Notes under the pieces: model-generated
The model's database searches: none
What the model was told of the DNA's origin: nothing
What the model saw: the letters and a program-made list of their open reading frames with translations, nothing else
DNA from: Oryzias latipes
Lineage: Eukaryota; Chordata; Actinopteri; Beloniformes; Adrianichthyidae
Direction of reading: 5' to 3'
Assembly (NCBI RefSeq): GCF_002234675.1
Contig: NC_019871.2
Coordinates: forward strand, 28,706,094 to 28,770,093
Length of the DNA: 64,000 bases
Made by a program: the position numbers and the translations under genes
Shown: one piece after another, positions 37,601 through 52,705 of the stretch
How positions within the stretch are numbered: position 1 is the stretch's first letter
How the letters are laid out: the number at the start of each line of letters is the position of its first letter

Positions 37601-37798
37601 TTCTCTCTTGCTGTTGAAGATTATCATGTCGTGGCCGATGGTTACGGTGGAAAAGGCTACCTCGTAGGGCGGGAAGAGGAGAGCCGACTCCGCGACATCA
37701 TCAAGCAGGCTCAAAAGGAGACCAAGGAGGGCAAGGCTACACTTCTCAATGTTCTGATAGGAAAGACCAACTTCAGAGAGGGCTCTATCTCCGTTTAG
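25655..37798 (+). CDS. ilvbl: ILVBL / 2-hydroxyacyl-CoA lyase 2 (acetolactate synthase-like), ThDP enzyme
   Basis: Complete gene of 14 coding exons: 25655-25771, 27158-27359, 27480-27607, 27691-27941, 28059-28158, 28263-28360, 29231-29367, 29905-30039, 33818-33932, 35682-35851, 36025-36095, 36166-36237, 37397-37502, 37620-37798 (TAG). The frames join to 626 aa, matching the ~632 aa of mammalian ILVBL. The N terminus (about residues 7-31) is hydrophobic, a likely ER membrane anchor. Thiamine-diphosphate hallmarks: the activating Glu92 in [33 protein letters not shown] in the N domain, and the Mg/ThDP motif GDGS (514-517) followed by Asn541 in VGNDACW. The end is [16 protein letters not shown]. 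Known role of the family: cleavage of 2-hydroxy long-chain acyl-CoAs in ER alpha-oxidation (phytosphingosine breakdown). Introns carry SINEs, MITEs, two hAT elements and an intact RTE LINE in intron 8. All splice sites are canonical. Confidence 0.96.
26235..26505 (+). mobile_element. Non-LTR retroelement 3' end in ilvbl intron 1
   Basis: Ends with TTTGGGCTATACAAATAAAA followed by TTGAATTGAATTG, a tail type widespread in fish LINE/SINE elements. The 5' part is GC-rich and has no intact frame. Confidence 0.5.
26845..26874 (+). repeat. (TTTG)n microsatellite
   Basis: About seven TTTG units in ilvbl intron 1. Confidence 0.85.
28585..29124 (+). mobile_element. M1-family MITE (~540 bp, TTAA-type ends), reference copy
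   Basis: Begins TTAAAGACCCACTCTGAT and ends GGAGCGGGTCTTCAA, imperfect terminal inverted repeats. No coding capacity. It shares with the other M1 copies an internal segment with GTTGTTTACGC-like and GACGAGGAAAACAAAGAC sequences. The TTAA at the ends fits a Kolobok or piggyBac-type cut-and-paste MITE, but the superfamily is inferred only. It lies in ilvbl intron 6. Confidence 0.8.
29576..29880 (+). mobile_element. tRNA-like SINE just upstream of ilvbl exon 8
   Basis: Recognised by TTAGCACTCTGGCC, GGTTCAGATCCCGGC (B-box-like), CTTTCTGTGTGGAGTTTG and the tail CCCCAACAGGGATGAAGCGG, a very common teleost SINE arrangement. It ends about 25 bases before the exon 8 acceptor at 29904. Confidence 0.7.
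30135..33258 (+). mobile_element. RTE-clade LINE, apparently full length and intact
   Basis: A 3.12-kb non-LTR retrotransposon flanked by a perfect direct repeat of up to 19 bp (30116-30134 and 33259-33277, containing GGACTTCCGGGAAGAA). It has a short 5' leader (about 110 bases), one long ORF (30245-33238) and a short 3' tail ending in GGGAAAAGCCGAAAG followed by GAG-rich repeats, with no poly(A). This is typical of RTE elements. It sits in sense orientation in ilvbl intron 8, inside an older M1 MITE. The perfect target duplication and undamaged ORF point to recent insertion. Confidence 0.92.
30245..33238 (+). CDS. RTE LINE polyprotein: AP-endonuclease and reverse transcriptase, 997 aa
   Basis: One uninterrupted frame from an ATG in a fair Kozak context (AACCATGC). 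After a basic N-terminal stretch ([18 protein letters not shown], about residues 40-57) comes an apurinic-endonuclease domain (about 62-285) with [17 protein letters not shown], the catalytic-type QETRW (Glu95), GADFNGHVG and a closing [11 protein letters not shown] charged linker leads to the reverse transcriptase (about 520-790) with [57 protein letters not shown] and the catalytic FADD box (747-750). The C terminus has the [11 protein letters not shown] motif usual in RTE proteins. No frameshift or stop is seen, so the protein could be made. Confidence 0.93.
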   Translation: MRIIHNTLDIPDRSRPGLTTTATDAVNLQGVGGNLTTVGRRKRGGRRARGQREKGKGRNIGLRIGTLNVGTMTGKGRELADMMERRKVDVLCVQETRWKGSKARSIGGGYKLFYHGVDRKRNGVGVILKGEFVNSVLEVKRVSDRMMSLKLEIEGVMVNVVSGYAPQVGCELEVKERFWSELDEVIESFPRGERVVIGADFNGHVGEGNRGDEEVMGRFGVKERNLEGQMVVDFAKRMEMAVVNTYFQKREEHRVTYRSGGRSTQVDYILCRRGHLREVNDCKVVVGESVARQHRMVVCKMTLEARKKKRGKTEKKTKWWKLQNEETCEEFRQKLRQVLGGQDELPDDWETTAEIIRETGRKVLGVSSGKRKDGKETWWWNEEVQECVQRKRLAKRKWDVERTEEGRQEYKEAQRRVKREVAKAKQKAYDELYDRLDTKEGEKDLYRLARQRDRDGKDVQQIRVIKDRDGKVLTTQESVQKRWKEYFEELMNVENDRERREEEVVVVEQEVAEIGKEEVRKALKRMKSGKAVGPDDVPVEVWKCLGETAVEFLTRLFNRILESEKMPEEWRRSILVPIFKNKGDTQNCSNYRGIKLMSHTMKLWERVVEARLRKKVEICEQQYGFMPRKSTTDAIFALRMLMEKYREGQKELHCVFVDLEKAYDRVPREELWYCMRSSGVAEKYVRVVQDMYERSMTVVRCAVGQTEEFKVEVGLHQGSALSPFLFAMLMDRLTDEVRQESPWTMMFADDIVICSESREQVEEQLERWRFALERRGMKVSRSKTEYMCLNERDQGRSVRLQGAEVKKVQEFKYLGSTVQCDGECGKEVKRRVQAGWSGWRKVSGVLCDRRVPARLKVKVYKTVVRPALLYGLETVAVRQRQEAEMEVAEMKMLRFSLGVTRLDRIRNEYIRGTAHVACVSDKVREARLRWFGHVQRRDSGYIGRRMLEMELPGRRARGRPKRRYMDVLTEDMKLANVRVEDVHDRVRWKRMIRCGDP
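34256..35437. mobile_element. hAT-type DNA transposon, non-autonomous
   Basis: Inverted ends CAGGGGTGGG and CCCACCCCTG, with GAGGGCCACATTGG on one side and AGCCCGCGGGCCGTAG on the other. No transposase. It sits within a short local repeat of ATGTAGACTAATC-like units in ilvbl intron 9, so the target duplication cannot be read cleanly. Confidence 0.7.
36277..37165. mobile_element. hAT-like MITE in ilvbl intron 12
   Basis: Ends AGGGGTGGGT and ACCCATCCCT are inverted. TACGACT occurs immediately outside on the left (36270-36276) and again at 37166-37172, a likely 7-8-bp target duplication. Subterminal ACGATACT motifs are repeated. Non-coding. Confidence 0.65.
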
Positions 37799-39479
37799 TG
37801 GTTTGCTTTGATTTTAAGGTTTTATGGGTATTTTCAACAAACTGGGACATATTTAAACAAATAATTGGTACACTATCTCCTAATCAGTTTCTTATCCTTT
37901 TAAAGGTTACTTTCAAGCCGACAACCAAAGCTTTCCTAAAGGAAAGAAAAGCAAAGGGGAGAAAAACCTGCATGACTTAGAAGTCATAAGCACCTTTACT
38001 CATCTACACTGTGGCCTATCGGCTTAAAAAGAAACCTTTGTTCTGGGTTTTTTTTGTTCGGGTTTGGGTTTATGATATAACTGCTGCATTTAAAAAGGGA
38101 AGAAAACATTATTTTAGCACTTTTGATTTATAGGAGGTCTTTCTTTGTCTTTTTCTCTTTTCTGACCTTTAAACTGGGGATTACAGGTTTTCCAAATAAG
38201 CCAACAACCACGTGTGAAAGAACGGCATTGATTTAAGTTATCACACGTGACCAGTATGCCTTCTGTACTGCTCTGACGTGGAGCTGTTTACACGTCAAAT
38301 GTCGAGGAACTGTAATTTGCTGCAGAAGTTTGTTGTACTGGAAGTATTTCTTTAAATGTCTCCTGCTGATTATTGCTCTGCCTTCCGATGTTTGATTGTG
38401 ACTTCAAATACGTAAAAACCGTGTATACTGATTCAATCATGGATTAAATTATTATGATGTAAGATTATTTTATGGTCATTCTCTTTTTTTCCACCAAAAG
38501 CCACACTAGTAATATTTTTCCCAGAGTGCAATATATCTTTTGAACAGTAGGGGGCAGTAAAATGTTTTTTAAATGTCGTGAATGCTGACGTGGTCAAGTT
38601 AAGATAAGCTAAAAAAAAAAAAAAGCCAAGTAAATGTTGCTCTAAAATTAATCAAATTTGCTGTTCAACGGTTTGGATCAGAGATTCGGGATAAAAAAAA
38701 GTTATTTATCTTTATCCCCTCTTTTTTTCTTCATGTGTGGATCAATAATTTGCACAGAAAATAGTTTGCTATCTTATTTCATTGTGTACATATTGAAATG
38801 ATTATAGTTGAAATTATAAAACTGTATATCTAAAGAAAATACTTGTCTGCGTGCTTTTCACCTGATGTAGACAGCAGTCTGCTGTACGTAACGAGGATCA
38901 CCACATCATGACCTACCGATGCTGCGTTAAAGTACATCCTGTAAATCTCTTAACACAAATGCTTCTGCTCTTATGTCAGTAGATTATTGTATGAATTATC
39001 AGCTTTCCATTGCTTTCAAGACCATTGAACCCTCAGCTCGCCCAGAAGAATGACTTTAGATCCAAATTGTTTTGGTTTATCTTGCTTGGGATCCTTAAAA
39101 ACAAAACAGAATAATTTGATGTCCGCATCAGAGGCGATAGCCATCTGAATCCATGGCACCTGTAGAATGCAGAAGTTGTTCGTACGGTACGTGAAGGCAT
39201 CACCACAAAACCCGGCGCACGCTCGTGCAGGCGGCGACTTCAACGGTTGGAAAACTTCACATTTCCAGTCGGACAGACGGACGGACGGTCAGTGTGGCGA
39301 GCGGCTGCGTGACCCGCCGCAGCAGAGACTGTCAAAGCGGCTGTGTCACGGGGAAAATAACGTTTTTTCAGGTTTAAATTGATGAACCGACTGACTGATA
39401 ACCGAGTTGGTGTTGTTGCTCTGTGTTTCCACGGCCTGAGGCGGTTTATTCTACTACTTTCTAGTGTTTGCATCCGAGT
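37799..39479. other. ilvbl 3' UTR and intergenic stretch
   Basis: Between the ilvbl stop and the presumed fam118b first exon. AT-rich, consistent with 3' UTR followed by spacer. No second gene or classifiable repeat is seen. Poly(A) signal not assigned with confidence. Confidence 0.4.
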
Positions 39480-39725
39480 CTTGGACAGAAAAGGAGTTTG
39501 CTAGCTTAACGCTAGCTCGCGGGGACTGAGCGGAGCCTCGTCGGTCCGTCTTCGGCGACCCATTGACGGTCACTTCAAAGGTAGCTCCAACATCATCCAA
39601 AATAAAATAAAAATACTGAAGCCTCTGCGGTCCAACTTCTTCGTTCTTACGGAGAGAAAATTCCACTTTCACGAAGAGGAAATCCTGCCCAGACGACCTG
39701 AACACTGGCCGTTACCTGTCTACAG
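39480..39725 (+). other. fam118b: Probable untranslated first exon of fam118b
   Basis: A strong donor (TACAG|GTGAGT) at 39725 follows a moderately CpG-rich stretch. The first coding exon of fam118b is preceded by an acceptor (GTCTCCCAG) at about 40103, so an upstream non-coding exon is required. The 5' limit is a guess; transcription may start anywhere around 39250-39600. Confidence 0.5.
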
Positions 39726-40110
39726 GTGAGTAACTAACCGTGTGGATGGGAAAGTAACCTTTAAACACTTGTATTGCTGTTTCTGATGGCCACACAAGCA
39801 GGAATGGTCCAGTAACTAAGTGGGTTCCAAAAAGAGACTTTTCAGTTTAATTAAAGGTCATATAAATGCTGTTTTGAACTTTTGCATTATTTATGTTCAT
39901 GGCAGACTTGTGGTTTTAGCAGAATACATCCGCTGATTTATTAGTAACCGTTTAATTCCTTTTAGATTTGATGAAGACATTGATTGTTTCTTCCTGTCAG
40001 ATTAAAGGGTTGGAGCTTTGGGCCTCCTAGAGCCGACAGGTGCTTGTGGGCCCTCAGACGGACTGAGGTGTTTAACATGCAAACTGCTCTCCATTGTCTC
40101 CCAGAGCTGA

Positions 40111-46611
<6,501 letters not shown>

Positions 46612-47912
46612 AGTGGAAGAACGTCAAAGTCTGTAGAAACGACCCTGAAACCAAAGCTTAGTAAAACCTGAACTGCTGCTGCCTGGTTTTCAGACGTTTC
46701 TTCTCTGCTTCTCCTGTTTAGAGGGGATTCCTCTGCACACATGAAATGAACGGAGGCCTAAAAACCTTCCTTGTGTCTCCTAAAGGAAGCTGCAGGACTT
46801 CCTAAACCTCCCCGCCACATTTCAGTGCTACAACATGAATGTTACGACACTTCGGTTTGTTCTAAACAGATTTACAAGTAGCTTTATTTTCTGGTTCTTC
46901 TAAAGCAGAAAGAGTTTGTAGAGCCAGACTCAGGCGTTCCTTTTAAAAGCAGCTGCATGTTCTGTAGCTCTGAACTGACAGCAGGCTGAGAAAGCCGCTC
47001 ATGTTCCTGGAAGTCCAATGTCACCAGCTTGCCACTCCTCCAATGAAAAGCTTTTTTTATATTTGTGGTGCATTTCTGGTATTTATATTTTCAAAATAAA
47101 AGCTTTTGGTATCCCATCTGTCCTCTTATTTCTGATGGGACAGTGACCGAACATCCACTTGACTCAGCATTTAGCAGCTTTATTAGGAAATGCTTACATT
47201 CTCATAAATTAGGTCAGATTTTCAGTACAACTCTCGTCTTTCTTATTGCACTAAATCAACTTAAAGGGGGCATGAATATATAGATTTCTTAGACTTGTAT
47301 TCTTATAATTGAATAAATGAAAGAAACATCCTAAATCTATGGATATTTGGACAAAAATACTGTCTTTTCTAACAGAAATAAATCCATCTGCCTTCCGTGA
47401 AGCTGCAGACGAAGCCTTTCCAGTTCTCATCTTAAAAAATAAAAAGAAGAGCTTATCTGCATCTTCCAACCAAATGCCCAACCGCAGCGGTTTGTGACCA
47501 GAGCTGCCATGTTCTTATTGGATGTGAGTGAAGGCGATGAGGCACTGCGGTCGCTCAGGTCTGTACCACATCAGCATGAAGAGGAACAAACCCAGACAAA
47601 AAAGGAAAAGTCTTTACTGTGAGAGCCGGTAAGAGACAGACGGATGAGACTTCACCCAGACTCATCTGAGGTTCCTTTGTTTTTTTCTTTTTTCATTTGG
47701 CCCAAATTATGTATCCATGAAAAGAAGAGGCTCCTCTGGATTAGCTGGACGTGTCCATCAGCTGTCCCGTACTGGCAGAATTCAATCCCGTGTGGTTTGA
47801 TTTGGCAGATTTTAACCAGAGAAAAGGTAGAACAGGAGGAGAAGACGGGAGACTAACACGGACGACTGGCTTCGGAGCGGCGGTAATGAGCCAGCAGAGT
47901 GCGCCGCCGCTC
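46612..47912. other. Convergent fam118b-srpra intergenic region
   Basis: Tail-to-tail spacer of 1.3 kb. A fam118b poly(A) signal (AATAAA, 47095-47100) and a reverse-strand candidate for srpra (TTTATT, 47179-47184) lie about 80 bases apart, so the two 3' UTRs nearly meet or overlap. Confidence 0.5.
47095..47100 (+). terminator. fam118b: Candidate fam118b poly(A) signal
   Basis: AATAAA about 485 bases after the stop codon, followed by GT/T-rich sequence. Confidence 0.5.
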
Positions 47913-50900
47913 TTAAGCCTTCATGAGAGCGCCGACCACGGCCCGGGCGTTGAGGCTGCGCAGGTCGTTGTAGGTCTGCCCGGTGCCCACGAACACGATG
48001 GGCTGGCCTGTGATGTAAGTCATGGAGATGGCGGCGCCGACCTGCGAGGGCAAACACCGGAGCCGTCAGCTTTCCAGCCCCCGCGACATCATGAGCGGAG
48101 GACACGCCGCACACACTGAACGGGGTTTACCTTGTCATCAATAGTGTCGAACTTGGTCAGCACGATGCCATCAATCAGACGAGGCTTTTCTGACATGGAG
48201 TGGTCGGCTAAAGCCTGGTTGAACTTAACCTGTGGAGACGAGGAGCCAGAGATAAACCAGTCAGAGAACATCAGGACAGACTTGAAATGTCTTTGCAGCT
48301 TAACACGGTTAAGATAGTCCTGCAACTGTGTGAACATGAGGCTGATGGAGCAATGCTGCCCTCTGCTGGACAGTTCAGTCTTCTCAATGCATCTAAACTG
48401 CCTGTGGTCAAACAGCGTTCCTCTCACTGAAGACCTTCTAACATACAAGAAAAAGAGCTTCAGTTAAAGTTACTACAACCAAAATAATGGTATGAAAAAA
48501 ATGATCAAATGTTCATATTTTAGACTAACAACAACTTTGTGTTGTTCCAATCTGAAATTCCTCAGACAGGACTAAACTCATCAGCCTAATCAGAAACACA
48601 CGTCGGACCTTTAAACATGGCTTTAACTAGACCCCATAATGCAGCAGCTGCAGAATTTGTCGTCCTCTAAATGGAGCTAAAGCGGAGTAACGAGGGCTGC
48701 TGGTCTGAAACCAACGTTTAACGGTTAATATGAAAGTTAAAGACCCACTCTGATCATCTTCTGAACATAAATGATGATTAAGCTGTTAGAGGCGGGGCGG
48801 AGCGTCTGTCAGCTGTTAGACATTCAATAACGAGGAAATCGATCAGTTTATTTAGGGACGGGAAGAGAAGATTTTTCTAGAACACCGAGCACCAGCGTCT
48901 TCTAAAAACTGCGGAAACTCTGCGGTTCACTGTCAAAGTCCCGCCCGCCGGCCTTGCAGAAGGCGAGCGGTTCAAATACTGTGAGACACGCCTCCACCTG
49001 TGAGCAGATTCCTCTGGAAGAGGACATCGGAAATCCAGCCGGATCAAAATTTACTCCAAAACATTCCACTGACAAGAAGGAAAACATGCAGAGAACAGTC
49101 AGGAGACGGATTCCGGCTTTTCCTGAAGCCACACGTCCAGCCTGAAGCACAGACACCGCCTGTATGACATCATGAGAAAGGTCACGGCATGGCGGAGTGA
49201 ACAGAAACGGTTCATTTATGAGGCTTGAACTTTCTGTTTTTTGTATGAATTTAAGTCTAGTGTGTGAGCGCAGCATGAGTCTGTGTGCTGCGGAAAATGA
49301 TTCCAGATGAGCTAGAAGTCTTTTCAGTGAAAATAAAGGGGAAACAGAGATTTAGGTCCCGGCTTCAGACGGTAGATCTGTTTTGGTGGCATGAGGTCAT
49401 CCGGTCAGGTGATTGTGAGCTCCTATGATTCTCTTACCAGCTGGTCAACTGCTTCATTGCCCACCAGAGCCTCCCCCACAAACAGCACCAGGTCAGGCAT
49501 GTTGACTGCGATGAGTTTGGCCAGGGCCGTCATCAGGGGGGCGTTGTCCTGCATCCTCCCCGCAGTGTCCACCAGCACCACGTCAAACGCCTGGTTGCGA
49601 GCTAAAGGAACCAAACGCAGCTCGTTGGCGTGCAACCAGGGAAGCAGTGGATGCAGAGTCGGCGTGCGTTCGAGCGGGTCCCTCGGGGGGGAGGGGCTTT
49701 ACCGTAAGCGATGGCCTCCATGGCGATCCCGGCTGCATCCTTCCCGTAGCCCTTCTCGTACAGCTGAACGACGGGCTGTCCTCCGTGCTTCTCCGGCGGG
49801 TGCAGAGCGTTCAGGCGGCGCTGATGAGTGCGCAGCTGCTCCACCGCCCCCGCACGAAAGGTGTCGCAGGCGGCGATCAGCACGGTGAAACCGTTCTCGA
49901 TCAGCCAGTAGGAAATCTGAAGCGGGACAGAAACGTCACAGAGTCACAGTTCGCACCCTAGATCAGTGGTCCCCAACCACTGCGGCCCGGTCGTTTGGTA
50001 CCGGGCCGCACAGACAGAAAAAATAACTTACATAACTTCAGTTTTATTTATTTTGGAATCTGAAAGATGTTTTATTTTGAAAAATTGCCCGATTCTCTGT
50101 TCCATCCGTCTATGGCTACGTTCACACTCCAGGCTGAAACGACCCAATTCCGATTTTTTTGCCCCTATGCGACCCAATTCCGATCTTTTCATGACAGTCT
50201 GAACGACACAGATCCGATCTTTTCAATTGCGACCCAGGCTACTTGGGTTTGCCGTCCTGATTCCGAAACGTATCCGATCTTTTCAATTGCAACCGCCGTC
50301 TGACCGGCCAGGCGGCTTGATTCCGAACCGTACGTCATCGATACGCAACAAACGTCATCATTCTGCGTTGAAGTAGGCGGGAACGAGAACATAAACAACC
50401 ATGGCAGACGATGCTGCTGAGACCAGTCAGTGGAAGGGAAGCGATGTGACAGCTCTATTCAGGCCAAACTCCAGGGCTTTTATCGCAACCGGGCGATTTT
50501 TGAAAAAAATTCCAGCTTAATGGCCGAGCGTGGTGTTGAACATTTCCCGCAATGACTTTTTTTTTTTTTTCTCCCCTTTCCGACCGTGGTCAGAAGCGCG
50601 GGGGACCCAAGGCGGATCCTCCTCCTCCTCCCTGTTCTGATCCTTAGATTCTCCAGGATTCTCTAGAGCGGGTTAATAAAGAATCAATAGCATTTATTCT
50701 GGGGGCAACCTTCTATTACCGTTCTCCTTCCTCCGTAACACACAACATGAAGGCGCGCCCACACTGCCCCCCCACCCCCATTCTCCACCGCTGCACGCGC
50801 TCCTCTGTCTGTACTGCGCGCGCGGCCCAAACACATCCTCATTCTACTACAGTGGGTACAAACGATTTGCAAAAGATCTCCACTGTTGACATCCATTGTT

Positions 50901-52659
50901 CACGTTGGCTCCGCAAACAACGAGTGACGTCGTTCACCGTTGAGTACTCTTCAGCGCATGCGGGTCAGTTTTGGGTCGTGTCACGGTCACACTGGAGACC
51001 ACAAAAGTTCGGATTTACTTCGAAATGTGAACGGTCTAGCAAACAATTCGGATTTTTTCAAAAAATCCGAATTGAGCATTAAGCCCTGCAGTGTGAACGT
51101 AGCCTATGTTACTCTTGACGCTGGCCAAGGTGCTCTTTTCAGTCACATGACAGGTTACCGCCAAAATAAAACCCAGGAGCTGGCAAAATGAATAAAAAAC
51201 AAACGACTTTGGAAAGTTTCTTTGCCAAGGGGAAAAAGGCCCAGCCAGGAGACAGAAGAGCAGCCTTTGACTCCCCAAAAAAAGAAAGCTACATTTAATA
51301 GACAGCACTTCTTTGTTGCACCATGAGTGTGAGAAGGGGAGAGGATGATGAGACCTGTGCGATGTACAATGTTATGCATGTCAAAATAAAAGCTCAGGGT
51401 TCGTCTTGTCATGACTTTGTTCCTCCTTCATCGTAGCGTAGCGACAATTATCATCAGTCTACAATCTCAAGACCGGTCCGTAAAAACTGTGTGTGACGTC
51501 ATACCGGTCCGTGGCGTTAGAAAAGGTTGGGAACCTAGAGCCTTGACGTGCCGCCCATCATGCGTCGAGTCCAAACCCACCTTTGCCAGGTTGGTGGACT
51601 TTCCCACTCCGTTGACTCCACAAAAAGTGATGACAAAAGGCCGGCGCTGGCTCTGCGCCTCCATCACGTCTCTCAAAATGTCCACTCGCCGCTTGGGCTG
51701 CAGGATCTGCACCAGCGAGTCCTGCAGGGCCTGCTTCACCGTTGAGGCCACCGCTACACACACACACACACACACACACTTTAATTAGGTGATTACAGAT
51801 CAATCATTACAGGGTTCCTCTTACTATATTGCAGAACTTTTTAATCAAATGTTTGTTTTCTTTAACAGTGCACTGTGTTCTCCGTCCTGATTGGCTGTTG
51901 CCTTGTTAATCACAGGAACTGTACAGAATGTCTTCACCAGATCTACAACAACCTTCCACTGCCATCACACCTTTGGTTTCATTCCGTCATCCTGGACTCT
52001 GAAGGTTTGAGCTTTCAGAGTTTCAACGAGAGAGAAACGTGTGAAAATGTTCCCGTCAGAGTTTTCCAGCCTGAAATCCTCTAGGATTCTAGTTTTTAGG
52101 ACATAACTCCTAAACACAATAAGCAAAGGACTACAGAAGATGCATCTGTGTTTGTCACAATCTAAGGAAAATGTTTAAGTTGATGTCAATGATTCTTTCT
52201 GTGAAGCAGAAACCCTCAAAAACCCAAGAAATGTTTTTGTTTTTTTAAGTTTCGATGTAAAAATTAGGATTAGCAATTTTTAATCAATCCCAAAATAAAA
52301 AGTTGAAAATATAATAAATGGGAAAAAGCTGTTAAAGCTGGCTATGTAGCTGGAGTTCATAAACAGGTAGAGGTATAATAGAATGGTCTTACCTTACACT
52401 AAAAGTCAAAACATCCTTCAATTTGTCCTGAATATTTACATTTGAATTTAAAAAAGTGTGAAATGACACTTGATGTTGAGGAAAATGAACAGAAACCTGC
52501 AGTGGGAACTCACTGGTGAACGTGCCCATCACTTTGCCCTCCAGTTTCTTGGCAACAGAGTCGCACAGCTGGGAGGCAATTTCGGCCGCGACATTCTTTG
52601 CTGTGAAGTCACAAAAGCAAAACGACTTTATTGACACCTGTGTGTGTGTGGGTGGGGGT

Positions 52660-52705
<46 letters not shown>

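Larger units (their letters stand above)
49964..51532. mobile_element. hAT-type transposon, host of a nested insertion
   Basis: Left end CAGTGGTCCCCAACC; right end AAAAGGTTGGGAA. The ACCGGGCCGC (left) and CCGGTCCGTGG (right) subterminal blocks also correspond. Flanks share CCTAGA, fitting a slightly mutated 8-bp duplication. It is interrupted by 50114-51104. Lies in the srpra intron between exons 10 and 11 (G domain). Confidence 0.7.
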
